Below are positions 30,378 through 39,561 of a DNA stretch of 50,369 nucleotides, piece by piece. Numbering within the stretch: position 1 is the first letter of the stretch; each line of letters begins with the position of its first letter. This stretch comes from an uncultured Alphaproteobacteria bacterium. GTDB lineage: Bacteria > Pseudomonadota > Alphaproteobacteria > RF32 > CAG-239. Below the pieces are notes generated by a model. That model was not told the DNA's origin and made no database searches. It worked only from the letters and a program-made list of their open reading frames with translations. The position numbers were made by a program, and so were the translations under genes. The stretch is taken from the NCBI GenBank assembly GCA_934276635.1, contig CAKQTH010000008.1:1-50369 (forward strand). The letters run 5' to 3'.

Positions 30378-32549
30378 ATGAGAAATTTTGTGCGTTTTTT
30401 GCTACGTGCGGCGTTTAGAATCGGAAAGATAAGCTTTGAGATGCGTTTTCCGCTGTCGGAACTTCCGCAAAAAGGCGTGTATATTTCAAACCATGTGTCA
30501 TATATCGACCCGCTGGTGTTGTTTGCGTTTTTGCCGGGGAATCCGGTTTTTGCACTGCACGGCCAGCTTTATCGCAATTATTGGATAAGGCTTTTGATGA
30601 AAACCGCCGACATTATCGAATTTGACAATAACGATGTGCCAGATTTGAAAAATCTTATTTCGACCGTAAAATCGGGGCGGCTTTGCGTGATTTTTCCCGA
30701 AGGCAGAATGACAAATTCCGGCAACATTATGAAGATATATGAATCGGCCGGACTTTTGGCGGACAAAGCAGATGCTCCGGTTATTCCGATTTGGATAAAC
30801 GGCCTGCAATATTGCTATTTTTCAAAAACCGGCGGAAAGCTGCCGCATCGTTTGATGCCGAGGACAAAGATTGTGGTTGACGCACCGCGCCCGCTCAAGC
30901 TGAAAGACGAGTTGCGCCACCAAAGAAATCATATTTCAAACGAAGTATATAAGATTATGCGTGAACAGAATTTTGAGGCGATATATGACCCGAAAATGAC
31001 GGTGTTTACACAGCTGATTAAGGCGGCAAAAGTGCACGCAAAGCGCAAATTCGGGTTTGCTCGTCCGACAGTTTTGGAAGATATTCAACGCAAGCCGAAC
31101 AGCTTTAAGGATGTTATGATAAAGTCATATATACTCGGACGCTATTTCTCCAAAATTTCGGCTCATCAGGAACCTCTCGGAATTATGCTTCCGAACTCGG
31201 TTGCCGCAATATGCACATTTTTCGGACTTAATGCATACGGACAGGTCCCTGTGATGATAAATTTCAGCGCTGGCGTTCAAAATATTGTATCGTGCACCAA
31301 AACCGTTCAGATGAAAAAAATCATCACATCGAAACTTTTTGTGAAAAAAGCAGGGCTTGAGAATGTTGTTTCTGCTTTGAAAGATGCTGGTTGCGAGATT
31401 TTTTATTTGGAAGAATGCGCAAAGAAAATTTCGATTTTTGCAAAAATACTCGGCGTTTTGCAATACAAAGTAAAATATGTTCCGTATAAGGCATTGCCGA
31501 GCGACAGAGCCGTGATTTTGTTTACCTCCGGTTCCGAAGGTGCGCCGAAAGCGGTTGTGCTGACCAACGCAAACATTATTTCAAATGTATGGCAGATTGC
31601 AACATTCGAGACTTTGAATATTACGGATACGGTGCTGAACTCAATGCCGATATTCCACAGTTTCGGCCTTGTTCTCGGCACATTGTATGCTCTTTATCAG
31701 GGCGCGAAAGTCTTTTTGTATCCGTCTCCACTGCATTTCCGCGTTATCAGCGATTTGCTGTATGAACTTTCGGCTACGGTGATGATCGGAACGGACACAT
31801 TTTTCCGCAGTTATGCAAAAATTTCTCACCCGCTTGATTTCGGCTCTCTGCGTTTGGTATATGCCGGAGCGGAAGGAGTCAAACTTGATACCCGCAATAT
31901 TTTGAATGAGCGCCTGGGGACCCGCCTGATGGAGGCATATGGAACAACGGAATGCTCTCCGGCGGTTGCGGGAAACAATATGGTATTCAACAAATTCGGC
32001 ACAATCGGAAAGCTATGCCCCGGAATGCAGTGCAGACTCGATAAGGTTGACGGCATAGAAAAGGGCGGAGAGCTGGTTGTTAAAGGTCCGAATGTTATGG
32101 CCGGATATATTCTGCCGGACAATCCAGGGGTTTTGGTTCCGCCGGAGGACGGTTGGTATCATACCGGAGATATTGTGGAAATTGATGAAATCGGCTTTAT
32201 CACTATCAAAGACCGCATTAAGAGATTTGCAAAGATCGGCGGCGAGATGGTATCTTTGCGCGCGGTTGAAAATATGATTTGCAAAGCGTTCAATTATAAA
32301 GATGATTTTGTCTGCGGCGTTATTGCGGTACCTCACGAAAATAAAGGTGAGCAGATTGTGGTAGTGACCAACGAGCCGACCTTAAATATTGAGATGTTGC
32401 GCGACTTTATTAAACAAAACGGATATCCGGAGCTTTATCTTCCGCGCATTATATTGCACAAAGATAAAATTCCGATGTTCGCGACAGGAAAAGTTGATAA
32501 TGTAAGTTTGAAAAAAGAGGTTATTGAGGAACTTAAGGCTGGGGTATAA
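30378..32549 (+). CDS. aas: Bifunctional acyltransferase/acyl-ACP synthetase (Aas-like)
   Basis: 723 residues from the ATG at 30378, supported by CGGAG 9 bases upstream. The N-terminal PlsC-type domain (about 1-210) has NHVSYIDP with the H-x4-D pair His39/Asp44 and IFPEGRMTNSG. The C-terminal AMP-forming synthetase (about 225-720) has ILFTSGSEGAPKAVVLT, EAYGTTECSP, YHTGDIVEID and a late catalytic Lys region (ATGKVDNVSLKK). Aas re-acylates lysophosphatidylethanolamine and activates exogenous fatty acids on a bound ACP, at the inner membrane. The usual LplT transporter partner is not next to it, nor is an MFS domain fused, as in some alphaproteobacteria. Confidence 0.9.
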   Translation: MRNFVRFLLRAAFRIGKISFEMRFPLSELPQKGVYISNHVSYIDPLVLFAFLPGNPVFALHGQLYRNYWIRLLMKTADIIEFDNNDVPDLKNLISTVKSGRLCVIFPEGRMTNSGNIMKIYESAGLLADKADAPVIPIWINGLQYCYFSKTGGKLPHRLMPRTKIVVDAPRPLKLKDELRHQRNHISNEVYKIMREQNFEAIYDPKMTVFTQLIKAAKVHAKRKFGFARPTVLEDIQRKPNSFKDVMIKSYILGRYFSKISAHQEPLGIMLPNSVAAICTFFGLNAYGQVPVMINFSAGVQNIVSCTKTVQMKKIITSKLFVKKAGLENVVSALKDAGCEIFYLEECAKKISIFAKILGVLQYKVKYVPYKALPSDRAVILFTSGSEGAPKAVVLTNANIISNVWQIATFETLNITDTVLNSMPIFHSFGLVLGTLYALYQGAKVFLYPSPLHFRVISDLLYELSATVMIGTDTFFRSYAKISHPLDFGSLRLVYAGAEGVKLDTRNILNERLGTRLMEAYGTTECSPAVAGNNMVFNKFGTIGKLCPGMQCRLDKVDGIEKGGELVVKGPNVMAGYILPDNPGVLVPPEDGWYHTGDIVEIDEIGFITIKDRIKRFAKIGGEMVSLRAVENMICKAFNYKDDFVCGVIAVPHENKGEQIVVVTNEPTLNIEMLRDFIKQNGYPELYLPRIILHKDKIPMFATGKVDNVSLKKEVIEELKAGV

Positions 32550-32573
32550 CAGCCAACAACAAAGGAGGTATTT

Positions 32574-33224
32574 ATGACTACTGTTGCACTAAGACAATAT
32601 ACACGCAGAGAAGAAATTTTTAGTAGCGTTGTACACGGTGTCGGAACGGTTTTCGGCGTCGCGGCTCTGACGGTTTTGGTAACTTTGAGCTCAATCTATG
32701 GTTCGGCATGGGGAATTGTTGCTTCCGCTGTTTTCGGCGCCAGTATTATCGTGATGTATTGCGCATCGACCATATATCACGCAATACCTTTTCCGAATGC
32801 GAAAAAAGTTTTGAAAAAATTTGACCATATATCAATATATTATCTGATAGCAGGAACATATACGCCGTTTTTGCTTGTTCCGCTGCGCGGCACGACCGGT
32901 TGGATTGTGTTCGGCATAATTTGGGGCGCGGCAATTTTGGGCACAATCTTAAAATTGGTTTTGCCGGTAAACGGTGCGAAATTTTGGTCGATTGCGCTAT
33001 ACGCCGGAATGGGCTGGGCAGTGGTGTTCGTCTCCAAAAGTCTGATAGAGGTTTTGCCGACCGTAAGCTTTGTTTTTTTGGTCTTAGGAGGGCTGTTTTA
33101 TACTGTCGGAATCTGCTTCTATCTGTGGAAGAGCAAAGAGTTTACGCACGCGATTTGGCATTGTTTTGTTCTTTTTGGCACGATAATGCACTTTTTTGCG
33201 ATTTTGTTCAGCTGCATTTTTTAA
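32574..33224 (+). CDS. Hemolysin III/PAQR family membrane protein
   Basis: 216 residues with seven hydrophobic segments. PAQR marks are the early HGVG, SxxxH in CASTIYHAI, a central FDHISIYYLIAGTYTPF and the late HAIWHCFVLFGTIMHF, whose His residues with the SxxxH His form a zinc site in this superfamily (likely hydrolase or ceramidase-like). AAAGGAGG is 6 bases before the ATG. It follows aas by 24 bases, so a role in lipid homeostasis is reasonable; the hemolysin name reflects family history only. Confidence 0.93.
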   Translation: MTTVALRQYTRREEIFSSVVHGVGTVFGVAALTVLVTLSSIYGSAWGIVASAVFGASIIVMYCASTIYHAIPFPNAKKVLKKFDHISIYYLIAGTYTPFLLVPLRGTTGWIVFGIIWGAAILGTILKLVLPVNGAKFWSIALYAGMGWAVVFVSKSLIEVLPTVSFVFLVLGGLFYTVGICFYLWKSKEFTHAIWHCFVLFGTIMHFFAILFSCIF

Positions 33225-33235
33225 GAAAAAAATCG

Positions 33236-33263
33236 TTGTAAAATAAAAAAACAATGCTATATT
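33236..33263 (+). promoter_or_regulatory. Promoter of the small Cys-rich gene
   Basis: TTGTAA (33236-33241), 16-base spacer, TATATT (33258-33263), 27 bases before the ATG at 33291. Confidence 0.65.
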
Positions 33264-33290
33264 CTGCTCATAATTTCGGAGGAATATGAT

Positions 33291-33479
33291 ATGTGTTTTT
33301 GTTGCGGAGTTGCAGAAATGTTGGCGTTTGCCGCCGGTTTGAAGATTGTGGCGATTTGCAGAAAGAAAAAGTGCAAATGCGACCGCCCGCATGAAGAACC
33401 GGAAAACGGCAAAAATATTCAGATGCCGAAAACCATTGTGGTAGAGCAGGGAAAAGGCAGCGATTCGCCGACCGTGTAA
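33291..33479 (+). CDS. Small cysteine-rich protein (62 aa)
   Basis: 62 residues with GGAGG before the ATG and its own promoter, so probably a real gene. It starts MCFCCG, has a hydrophobic helix (about 6-22), then CRKKKCKC and a hydrophilic tail. The N-terminal C-x-C-C and the basic C-x5-C-x-C suggest metal binding at a membrane face or redox function. I do not recognise the family. Its stop abuts the stop of the convergent gene at 33480 with no gap. Confidence 0.55.
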   Translation: MCFCCGVAEMLAFAAGLKIVAICRKKKCKCDRPHEEPENGKNIQMPKTIVVEQGKGSDSPTV

Positions 33480-33839
33480 CTAAATATTTTCTATTTTATT
33501 TGCAATATATTGCCGATGAGCTTCAGAGATGCTGCCGTCGGCAATTTTGTTTTTCAGAATACTCTTGATATCCGCGCGGACGGATTTTTCATTTATGGCA
33601 ATGTTGACAAGGTTTGTTACGGCAGAAAAAAATATTTCGTCATGAGGACTGTTCAAAAACTCAATAATGTCAAGATATGGGGCGTGTTTTTCATCTGTGT
33701 TGCACTTTTTGCGCAGGTCAAAAGTATCGCGCTGAATTTTCAGAGCTTTGCGCTTGGATATGTCTTTATGCTCAAAAAGATTGAGCAGACTGTGCCCGTT
33801 TTTTAAAAAAGAACTCAATTTATACAAAACATTACTCAT
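33480..33839 (-). CDS. Hypothetical protein (119 aa)
   Basis: 119 residues, hydrophilic and likely helical, with no signal peptide. AGAGGTAG precedes the ATG. The C-terminal half (DIIEFLNSPHDEIFFSA...) has the look of a helical repeat, but no family is recognised. It converges end to end with the small Cys-rich gene; no terminator is visible between them, so the transcripts may overlap. Confidence 0.55.
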   Translation of the reverse strand: MSNVLYKLSSFLKNGHSLLNLFEHKDISKRKALKIQRDTFDLRKKCNTDEKHAPYLDIIEFLNSPHDEIFFSAVTNLVNIAINEKSVRADIKSILKNKIADGSISEAHRQYIANKIENI

Positions 33840-33910
33840 TATCTACCTCTGCCCAACAATATAAGCAAAAATAAAAAAAATAAAAGGAAAAATTTCTTAA
33901 TTATGATTTT

Positions 33911-34858
33911 TTATGCCAAATCAAGCGCTTCTGCCGGATAGATGCGGTTTTCGGGGCAGATTTCCACGAATTCGGTAAAATGGCCTTCAAACTGAGGCTC
34001 AACCATTTGAAATTTGTCTTTTTTCATATCATCGTCCGAGAGAGTCGCCTCAAAAACAATGATAATTTCGTGGCCTTTTTTGCCGTTAAATTCAAACAGA
34101 TTTTCAACAACGCCGAGCTTTTTGCCGACTTTGACCTCAAGATTGTTCTCTTCCTTAAACTCGCGGATAAGAGTATTTTCGGCAGTTTCAAAAAAATTGA
34201 TGCCGCCGCCCGGAAGTCGATAAAAATATTGATTTTTCTTTTCATCATAGCCTTTGTTTGCCAAAACTTTGTTGCCTTTGTGGATTATGGCAACGGCCAG
34301 CGGGCGGATAGTGTTTTGCCGGCGGGTTTTGACCCAAAATCTGCAAAATGTGCGGCCGTCTTCATCGGTATAAGGAACGGCTTCCAGGCCGCGGAATTCC
34401 GTCATTGCCCACTTTGCGACTTTGTAAGAGCCCGTATTTTCTTTTCTGCAGCTTATCATAACCTGTTCAAGCCCGAGTTCTGCGGCTTTTGCCAGACAAA
34501 GAGCCAGACCCTTTTTTGCATAACCTTTGTTTCTTTGCGACGGCACAATTTGATAGGCGATATGCCCACCGTTTTTCGTCAGTTTCGGGGTTAATTCGTG
34601 GCGCAGAGAAAATGTTCCGATATATTTTCCGTCCTCCACAAGCCAAAATGTGGAATTTTTCACCCAGCCTTTTTTGAGCCCGATACCTTTTTCTGCATTG
34701 TTCAACATTGTTTGATAATCACAAAAATCCTGCGGCAACAAATCAATCATCTTGTCTACCGCATGAATTTGAAAAGGTGCGTTGTCTGCGCGATATTCTT
34801 CAAGCGCCGGAATAACGGAACTGAGATATATTTCACTCGGTCTGACCAATTCTAACAT
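33911..34858 (-). CDS. GNAT acetyltransferase-Nudix hydrolase fusion
   Basis: 315 residues in two domains. Residues about 1-178 are a GNAT acetyltransferase with acetyl-CoA loop QRNKGYA (108-114) preceded by IAYQIVP and followed by the ENTGSYKVAKW helix. Residues about 184-315 are a Nudix hydrolase with box G218-x5-E224-x7-R232-E233-x2-E236-E237, where the usual Gly after the glutamates is Asn. A likely reading is an enzyme pair acting on an amino-sugar or nucleotide-linked substrate, or a housecleaning enzyme; this is inference. Fusion in this order is uncommon to my knowledge. It lies just before secA on the same strand, after the secA terminator. Confidence 0.85.
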   Translation of the reverse strand: MLELVRPSEIYLSSVIPALEEYRADNAPFQIHAVDKMIDLLPQDFCDYQTMLNNAEKGIGLKKGWVKNSTFWLVEDGKYIGTFSLRHELTPKLTKNGGHIAYQIVPSQRNKGYAKKGLALCLAKAAELGLEQVMISCRKENTGSYKVAKWAMTEFRGLEAVPYTDEDGRTFCRFWVKTRRQNTIRPLAVAIIHKGNKVLANKGYDEKKNQYFYRLPGGGINFFETAENTLIREFKEENNLEVKVGKKLGVVENLFEFNGKKGHEIIIVFEATLSDDDMKKDKFQMVEPQFEGHFTEFVEICPENRIYPAEALDLA

Positions 34859-34921
34859 TTTTTTCTCCGTATATTTTGCGATATTTCAGCAATGATGGCA
34901 TCAAAAATCCGTTTAGTCAAC

Positions 34922-34950
34922 AAAAAATCCCCCGGAGTTCGGGGGATTTT
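34922..34950 (-). terminator. secA terminator
   Basis: AAATCCCCCG pairs with CGGGGGATTT around GAGTT and has a T run on the reverse strand. Confidence 0.9.
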
Positions 34951-34957
34951 GTTTTGC

Positions 34958-37684
34958 TTAGTATCTGCCGTGGCAGTGTTTGAATTTCTTTCCGCTGCCG
35001 CACGGGCAAGGCTCGTTTCTGGCCACTTTGCCCCAGGTTGACGGATCGTCCGGATTAAACTCTTTTGCTTGCGGCCTGAATCTTGCCTGATTTTCAACCG
35101 CGGCCGCCGGGCGCTGCTGAACAACCGAAGATGCTTCTTCATGAATTGCATTCATATTCTGATTTTGCACCTTTTGTTCTCTTTGCTGCAAATGTTCTGC
35201 GCTTTCCTGCTTAATCTGAGTGCGGCAGATTACAACGGTAGTCTGCTCTTTGAGCGCATCAAGCATATCCGCAAACATCTTGAACGCCTCTTTTTTGTAT
35301 TCGTTCAGAGGGTCTTTTTGTCCATACGCGCGCAGAACAATCGTGTGGCGCATCAAATCAAGAGTAGCGATGTGGTCTTTCCACAGCTGGTCAAGAACCT
35401 GCATCAGAATGCTTTTTTCGACCATACGCAGAATATTTTCAGGAATTCCGGCATTTTTCTCTTTCAGATGTTCTTCAACCGAATTGATAACATTTTCGCG
35501 GATATCATCTTCGTTGACATCTTTTTCTTTCGCCCACTGCGCAATCGGAAGATCAAAGCCGGTAACACGCAGAATATCCTGATGCAGTCCGTCGATATCC
35601 CAATGTTCCGGAGCCGTGCCTGCCGGAATATGTGCATCAACGATTTCCGAAAGCAGTTCCTGACGCATATCCATAACAATTTCGGACAAATCATCAGATT
35701 CCATCATTTCTTTGCGCTGAGCATATATAACTTTGCGTTGTTCGTTCATCACATTGTCATATTTGAGCAGGTTTTTACGAATATCAAAGTTGCGCTCTTC
35801 GACTTTTTGCTGAGCTTTCTCAAGCGCTTTTGAAATCCACGGGTGGACAAGCGGCTCGCCTTCCGGCAGTCCGAGTTTTTGCAAGACGGAAGACATTCTT
35901 TCCGAGCCGAAAATACGCATCAGGTCGTCTTCCATAGAAAGGAAGAATTTAGATGTTCCGGGATCTCCCTGACGGCCGGAACGACCGCGCAATTGGTTGT
36001 CGATACGGCGGCTTTCGTGTCTTTCGGTGCCGAGAATATACAATCCGCCAGCTTTGATGACTTCTTCTTTTCCGGCCTCAATCTCCGCTTTGAGTTTTTC
36101 TTTGATTTTTTCAACTTCTTCCGGCGATTCTTCTCCGGTCAAAATCTTTTTCAAACGCATATCAAGGTTACCGCCGAGCTGAATATCGGTACCGCGTCCT
36201 GCCATATTGGTGGCGATTGTGATTGCACCCGGAACACCGGCCTGAGCCACAATCGCAGCCTCGCGCTCGTGGTGTTTCGCGTTCAAAACCTCAAAGCTTA
36301 CATTGCTTTTTGCACGCAGCAGGTTTGCAACCAGTTCTGATTTTTCAATCGATGTCGTGCCGACCAAAACCGGCTGTCCGCGGCGGTGGCAATCCAAAAT
36401 CGTATCAACGATGGCAGTGTATTTTTCTTTTTCGGTGCGATAGATTACATCTTGCAAATCTTGTCTGATAACCGGCTTATTGGTTGGAATTTCAACACAG
36501 GGCAGGTTATAAATATCCATAAATTCGCTTTCTTCGGTCATCGCTGTACCTGTCATACCGGCAAGCTTCGGATACAAACGGAAATAGTTTTGGAAAGTGA
36601 TAGATGCAAGTGTCTGATTTTCGGACTGAATATCAACATGCTCTTTTGCCTCAATCGCCTGATGCAGACCGTCTGAATAGCGGCGGCCTTCCATGATTCT
36701 GCCCGTAAATTCATCAATAATGACAACTTTGCCGTCTTTGACAATATAGTCAACATCGCGTGTAAACAGCTTGTGCGCTTTCAACGCCTGATTTACATGG
36801 TGAACGAGCATGACATTGCCGATGTCATACAGTCCGCCTTCGGTAATCATTCCGAGCTGTTTTAAGATATTTTCAACATGCTCCATACCGGTTTCGGTCA
36901 AAACAACCGTGCGGGCTTTTTCGTCTTTTTCATAGTCTGAAGGAACAAGCTGCGGAATAACCTTGTCAACGGTGATATATCTTTCCGAGCTGTCTTCCGC
37001 GGCGCCTGAAATAATAAGCGGAGTTCTGGCCTCATCAATCAAAATTGAATCGACTTCATCGACAATCGCATAATTGAATTCTCTTTGAACTCGGTCTGCC
37101 AGCGAAAATTTCATATTGTCGCGCAAATAATCAAAGCCGAGCTCGTTGTTTGTGGCATATATAATATCGGAATTATATGCGGCGCGTCTTTCGTCATCGT
37201 CTTTTTCATGAACGATATAATCAACGGTCAGACCCAAAAAGCGATAAACCTGTCCCATCCACTCGGCATCGCGTTTTGCCAAATAGTCATTAACCGTGAC
37301 GATGTGTACGCCTTTGCCGGTCAAGGCATTGAGGTATGCGGACAGTGTCGCGACCAAAGTTTTTCCTTCACCGGTTTTCATTTCGGCAATCATACCTTTG
37401 TGCAGAACAATACCGCCGACCAGCTGAACATCATAGTGTCTTTGCCCCAAAGTTCTTTTTGCGGCTTCTCTGACACAGGCAAAAGCTTCCGGCAGAATAT
37501 CATCAAGTTCTTCGCCGTTTTTAAGTCTAGCCTTAAATTCGGCGGTCTTATTTTTTAATTCTTCATCTGAAAGTTTTTCAAATTCAGGTTCTAATTGGTT
37601 GATTTGACGAACGATTCTGTACTGTCTTTTCACAAAACGATCATTGGCACTGCCAAAGATGCAACGAGCTATTTTTCCTAACAT
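34958..37684 (-). CDS. secA: Preprotein translocase ATPase SecA
   Basis: 908 residues, full length. Walker A is MKTGEGKTLVA, Walker B region IVDEVDSILIDEARTPLI, helicase motifs include TGTAMTEESEF, GRGTDIQLGGN and QLRGRSGRQGDPG. The extreme C-terminus is the zinc-binding SecB-contact motif with C-x-C-x8-C-H (PCPCGSGKKFKHCHG). It drives export of unfolded proteins through SecYEG. It is divergent from a secreted-chaperone gene, a common pairing in alphaproteobacteria. Confidence 0.98.
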   Translation of the reverse strand: MLGKIARCIFGSANDRFVKRQYRIVRQINQLEPEFEKLSDEELKNKTAEFKARLKNGEELDDILPEAFACVREAAKRTLGQRHYDVQLVGGIVLHKGMIAEMKTGEGKTLVATLSAYLNALTGKGVHIVTVNDYLAKRDAEWMGQVYRFLGLTVDYIVHEKDDDERRAAYNSDIIYATNNELGFDYLRDNMKFSLADRVQREFNYAIVDEVDSILIDEARTPLIISGAAEDSSERYITVDKVIPQLVPSDYEKDEKARTVVLTETGMEHVENILKQLGMITEGGLYDIGNVMLVHHVNQALKAHKLFTRDVDYIVKDGKVVIIDEFTGRIMEGRRYSDGLHQAIEAKEHVDIQSENQTLASITFQNYFRLYPKLAGMTGTAMTEESEFMDIYNLPCVEIPTNKPVIRQDLQDVIYRTEKEKYTAIVDTILDCHRRGQPVLVGTTSIEKSELVANLLRAKSNVSFEVLNAKHHEREAAIVAQAGVPGAITIATNMAGRGTDIQLGGNLDMRLKKILTGEESPEEVEKIKEKLKAEIEAGKEEVIKAGGLYILGTERHESRRIDNQLRGRSGRQGDPGTSKFFLSMEDDLMRIFGSERMSSVLQKLGLPEGEPLVHPWISKALEKAQQKVEERNFDIRKNLLKYDNVMNEQRKVIYAQRKEMMESDDLSEIVMDMRQELLSEIVDAHIPAGTAPEHWDIDGLHQDILRVTGFDLPIAQWAKEKDVNEDDIRENVINSVEEHLKEKNAGIPENILRMVEKSILMQVLDQLWKDHIATLDLMRHTIVLRAYGQKDPLNEYKKEAFKMFADMLDALKEQTTVVICRTQIKQESAEHLQQREQKVQNQNMNAIHEEASSVVQQRPAAAVENQARFRPQAKEFNPDDPSTWGKVARNEPCPCGSGKKFKHCHGRY

Positions 37685-37788
37685 ATTGTATTTACCCTAT
37701 CATTTAAAACGAATTATTATAGATTTAGTGTTTATATTACATAAAGTCAACATTTGCTTAAAACTTATAAACTTCATAATAAAAAAAC

Positions 37789-37816
37789 TTGCAAAAATAC
37801 ACATAATTGCTATATC
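37789..37816 (+). promoter_or_regulatory. Promoter of the foldase gene
   Basis: TTGCAA (37789-37794), 16-base spacer, TATATC (37811-37816), 38 bases before the ATG. Confidence 0.6.
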
Positions 37817-37854
37817 TGATAGATAGTTAAAACAATTATGACACGGAGAAAATA

Positions 37855-38979
37855 ATGAAAAAGTTTTTAGTATTTTTGTTCGGACTTTTATGCGGTGCGG
37901 CAGTGGTTTTCTTTGCGCTGACGCCGAAACAAAAGGTTTTACAGTATATAGGTCTTGAAAAAGAACAGCCGGTTGTTGAAGATATTGTGATTGAAGAAGA
38001 CGATGTGATTGAAGGAGATGATGCGCTGGAAAATGTTGAAACTCCGGCCGTTTCCGAAACACAAACAGCAACAGAGCCGACAGAAGAAAAATCTGCCGAA
38101 TCTGTTCCTGCCGCAGAAATTGTTCCGGCAGAACCGGTTGAACAGCCAAAGCCTGAAAAAATTGACACAACACACGGAAATCATGGTGTTGCCGCAGTAG
38201 TAAACGGCGAGGAAATTACGGTTGATGAAATTCGCTATACATACGATGTAAATCCTCAAATCAAAGGGAACTACTCGTTTAAGGATTTTTACAACAAAGC
38301 CGTAAAAATTTATGTTGACGGCAAACTTGTGTATGATGCCGCGGTTGCCAGCAAAATTCCGGAAACTGAAGAATATGCAAAACAGGTTGAGCTGATGAAG
38401 CAGGATATTGCCCGCAAAGTTTTCATCGAAAAAACATTGGAGCGTTCAATTAAAGATGAAAATGTAAAAAAACTTTATAACGAATACATAAAGAAATTCG
38501 TTTCGGAAAAAGAAGTTAAAGGAAAACATATTTTGGTTGATTCCGAAGATGTGGCAAAAGAGGTAATCAAACAGCTTGATGAAGGTGTTGATTTTGACGA
38601 TCTTGCTGCGTATTATTCCAAAGAATTGGCTGATTTGGGCTGGTTTACAAAAGATAAGATGATACCGGAATTCGGCGAGGCTGCTTTTTCTATCAAACAG
38701 GGAACATATTCTAAAGAACCTGTTCATACTCAATACGGATATCACATTATCTATATTGAAGATATCAGAGATTCTAAACCTGCTACATATGAAGAAATCG
38801 CTCCGCAGCTCAAACAGATGATGACCCAAAAGGTTATGGAAACCATCTATTCTTCTATCAAGAACGGGGTAGACATTACGATTTATGATTATGACGGCAA
38901 TGTTATGGATCCGCAGGCTGAGGACAAAGAAAACAGCGAAGCTGAAAAAACAGCAGCCGGAGAAGAGGTCTCCAAGTAA
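37855..38979 (+). CDS. Membrane-anchored parvulin-type peptidyl-prolyl isomerase
   Basis: 374 residues. An N-terminal hydrophobic anchor (about 4-22) is followed by an acidic, Pro/Glu/Ala-rich linker (about 40-105), a SurA/PrsA-like helical segment (about 110-215) and a parvulin domain (about 218-315) with KGKHILVDSEDVA, the DFDDLAAYYSKE helix, DLGWFTKDKMIPEFGEAAFS and TQYGYHIIYIED. The domain order is that of periplasmic foldases of the PpiD/PrsA/SurA type, which help newly exported proteins fold. The neighbour secA supports an export role. The low-complexity acidic tails at both ends are a notable feature. ACGGAG is the ribosome site. Confidence 0.9.
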   Translation: MKKFLVFLFGLLCGAAVVFFALTPKQKVLQYIGLEKEQPVVEDIVIEEDDVIEGDDALENVETPAVSETQTATEPTEEKSAESVPAAEIVPAEPVEQPKPEKIDTTHGNHGVAAVVNGEEITVDEIRYTYDVNPQIKGNYSFKDFYNKAVKIYVDGKLVYDAAVASKIPETEEYAKQVELMKQDIARKVFIEKTLERSIKDENVKKLYNEYIKKFVSEKEVKGKHILVDSEDVAKEVIKQLDEGVDFDDLAAYYSKELADLGWFTKDKMIPEFGEAAFSIKQGTYSKEPVHTQYGYHIIYIEDIRDSKPATYEEIAPQLKQMMTQKVMETIYSSIKNGVDITIYDYDGNVMDPQAEDKENSEAEKTAAGEEVSK

Positions 38980-38992
38980 TCCGGTTTTCGGC

Positions 38993-39033
38993 AAAATAAA
39001 AACGCGTCGTTTTTTACGGCGCGTTTTTTTTGA
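38993..39033. terminator. Bidirectional terminator
   Basis: AACGCGTCGT (39001-39010) pairs with ACGGCGCGTT (39016-39025), one G-T pair, around five T; an eight-T tail follows on the forward side and a mixed AT tail on the other. Confidence 0.85.
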
Positions 39034-39046
39034 TGATTGTTTTTTG

Positions 39047-39553
39047 TTATCTTACCGGAACATCTTGACGAATAGCGAACAAAATCTGATCACGAAATTC
39101 TATCGGGTGTGTAATGTCCGAAATTTTTACATGTTCATCGTTTCCGGTCTGAATAATAATGTCGCCGGAGTTGAATATGCGCTGAATAAAGCTTTGCTCA
39201 AGCTGAACATCGTTGATTTTTGTCAGCGGCACATTTCTTTCTTTTACGGCAACAATACCGCGGCGGAAACATACTCTTTGGTTGGTTACCATATATGTTT
39301 TGAGGTGGTTGTCCAAAGTGCGCACAATGAGCGGAATGAGCAAAAACGCACCGAAACCGATAATAATAAGCGGTAGGTTCAAAAGCCCAACAACACGGAA
39401 TATATCAAACCTTTCGAACAAATCCGGAAAGTTGTATGCAATCAAAATCAGAGCCAGTCCGATAATGAACAAAATGTTCGGAATAACAAACACAAGCGGG
39501 TGAAAGTCAGTCGTATCTCTGATATATTCGTTTGGTCTTAATGCTACTCTCAT
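39047..39553 (-). CDS. Membrane protein with bacterial PH domain (YdbS/YdbT-like)
   Basis: 168 residues from the ATG at 39553, preceded by AGGAGG; an upstream in-frame start would overlap the exchanger gene. Two transmembrane helices (about 22-45 and 55-80) are followed by a bPH2 domain with YMVTNQRVCFRRGIVAVKERNVPLTKI and a GDIIIQTGND strand. Such proteins are small membrane factors of unknown role. The exchanger gene lies 8 bases upstream, so the two form one unit. Confidence 0.88.
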   Translation of the reverse strand: MRVALRPNEYIRDTTDFHPLVFVIPNILFIIGLALILIAYNFPDLFERFDIFRVVGLLNLPLIIIGFGAFLLIPLIVRTLDNHLKTYMVTNQRVCFRRGIVAVKERNVPLTKINDVQLEQSFIQRIFNSGDIIIQTGNDEHVKISDITHPIEFRDQILFAIRQDVPVR

Positions 39554-39561
39554 AGTCCCTC

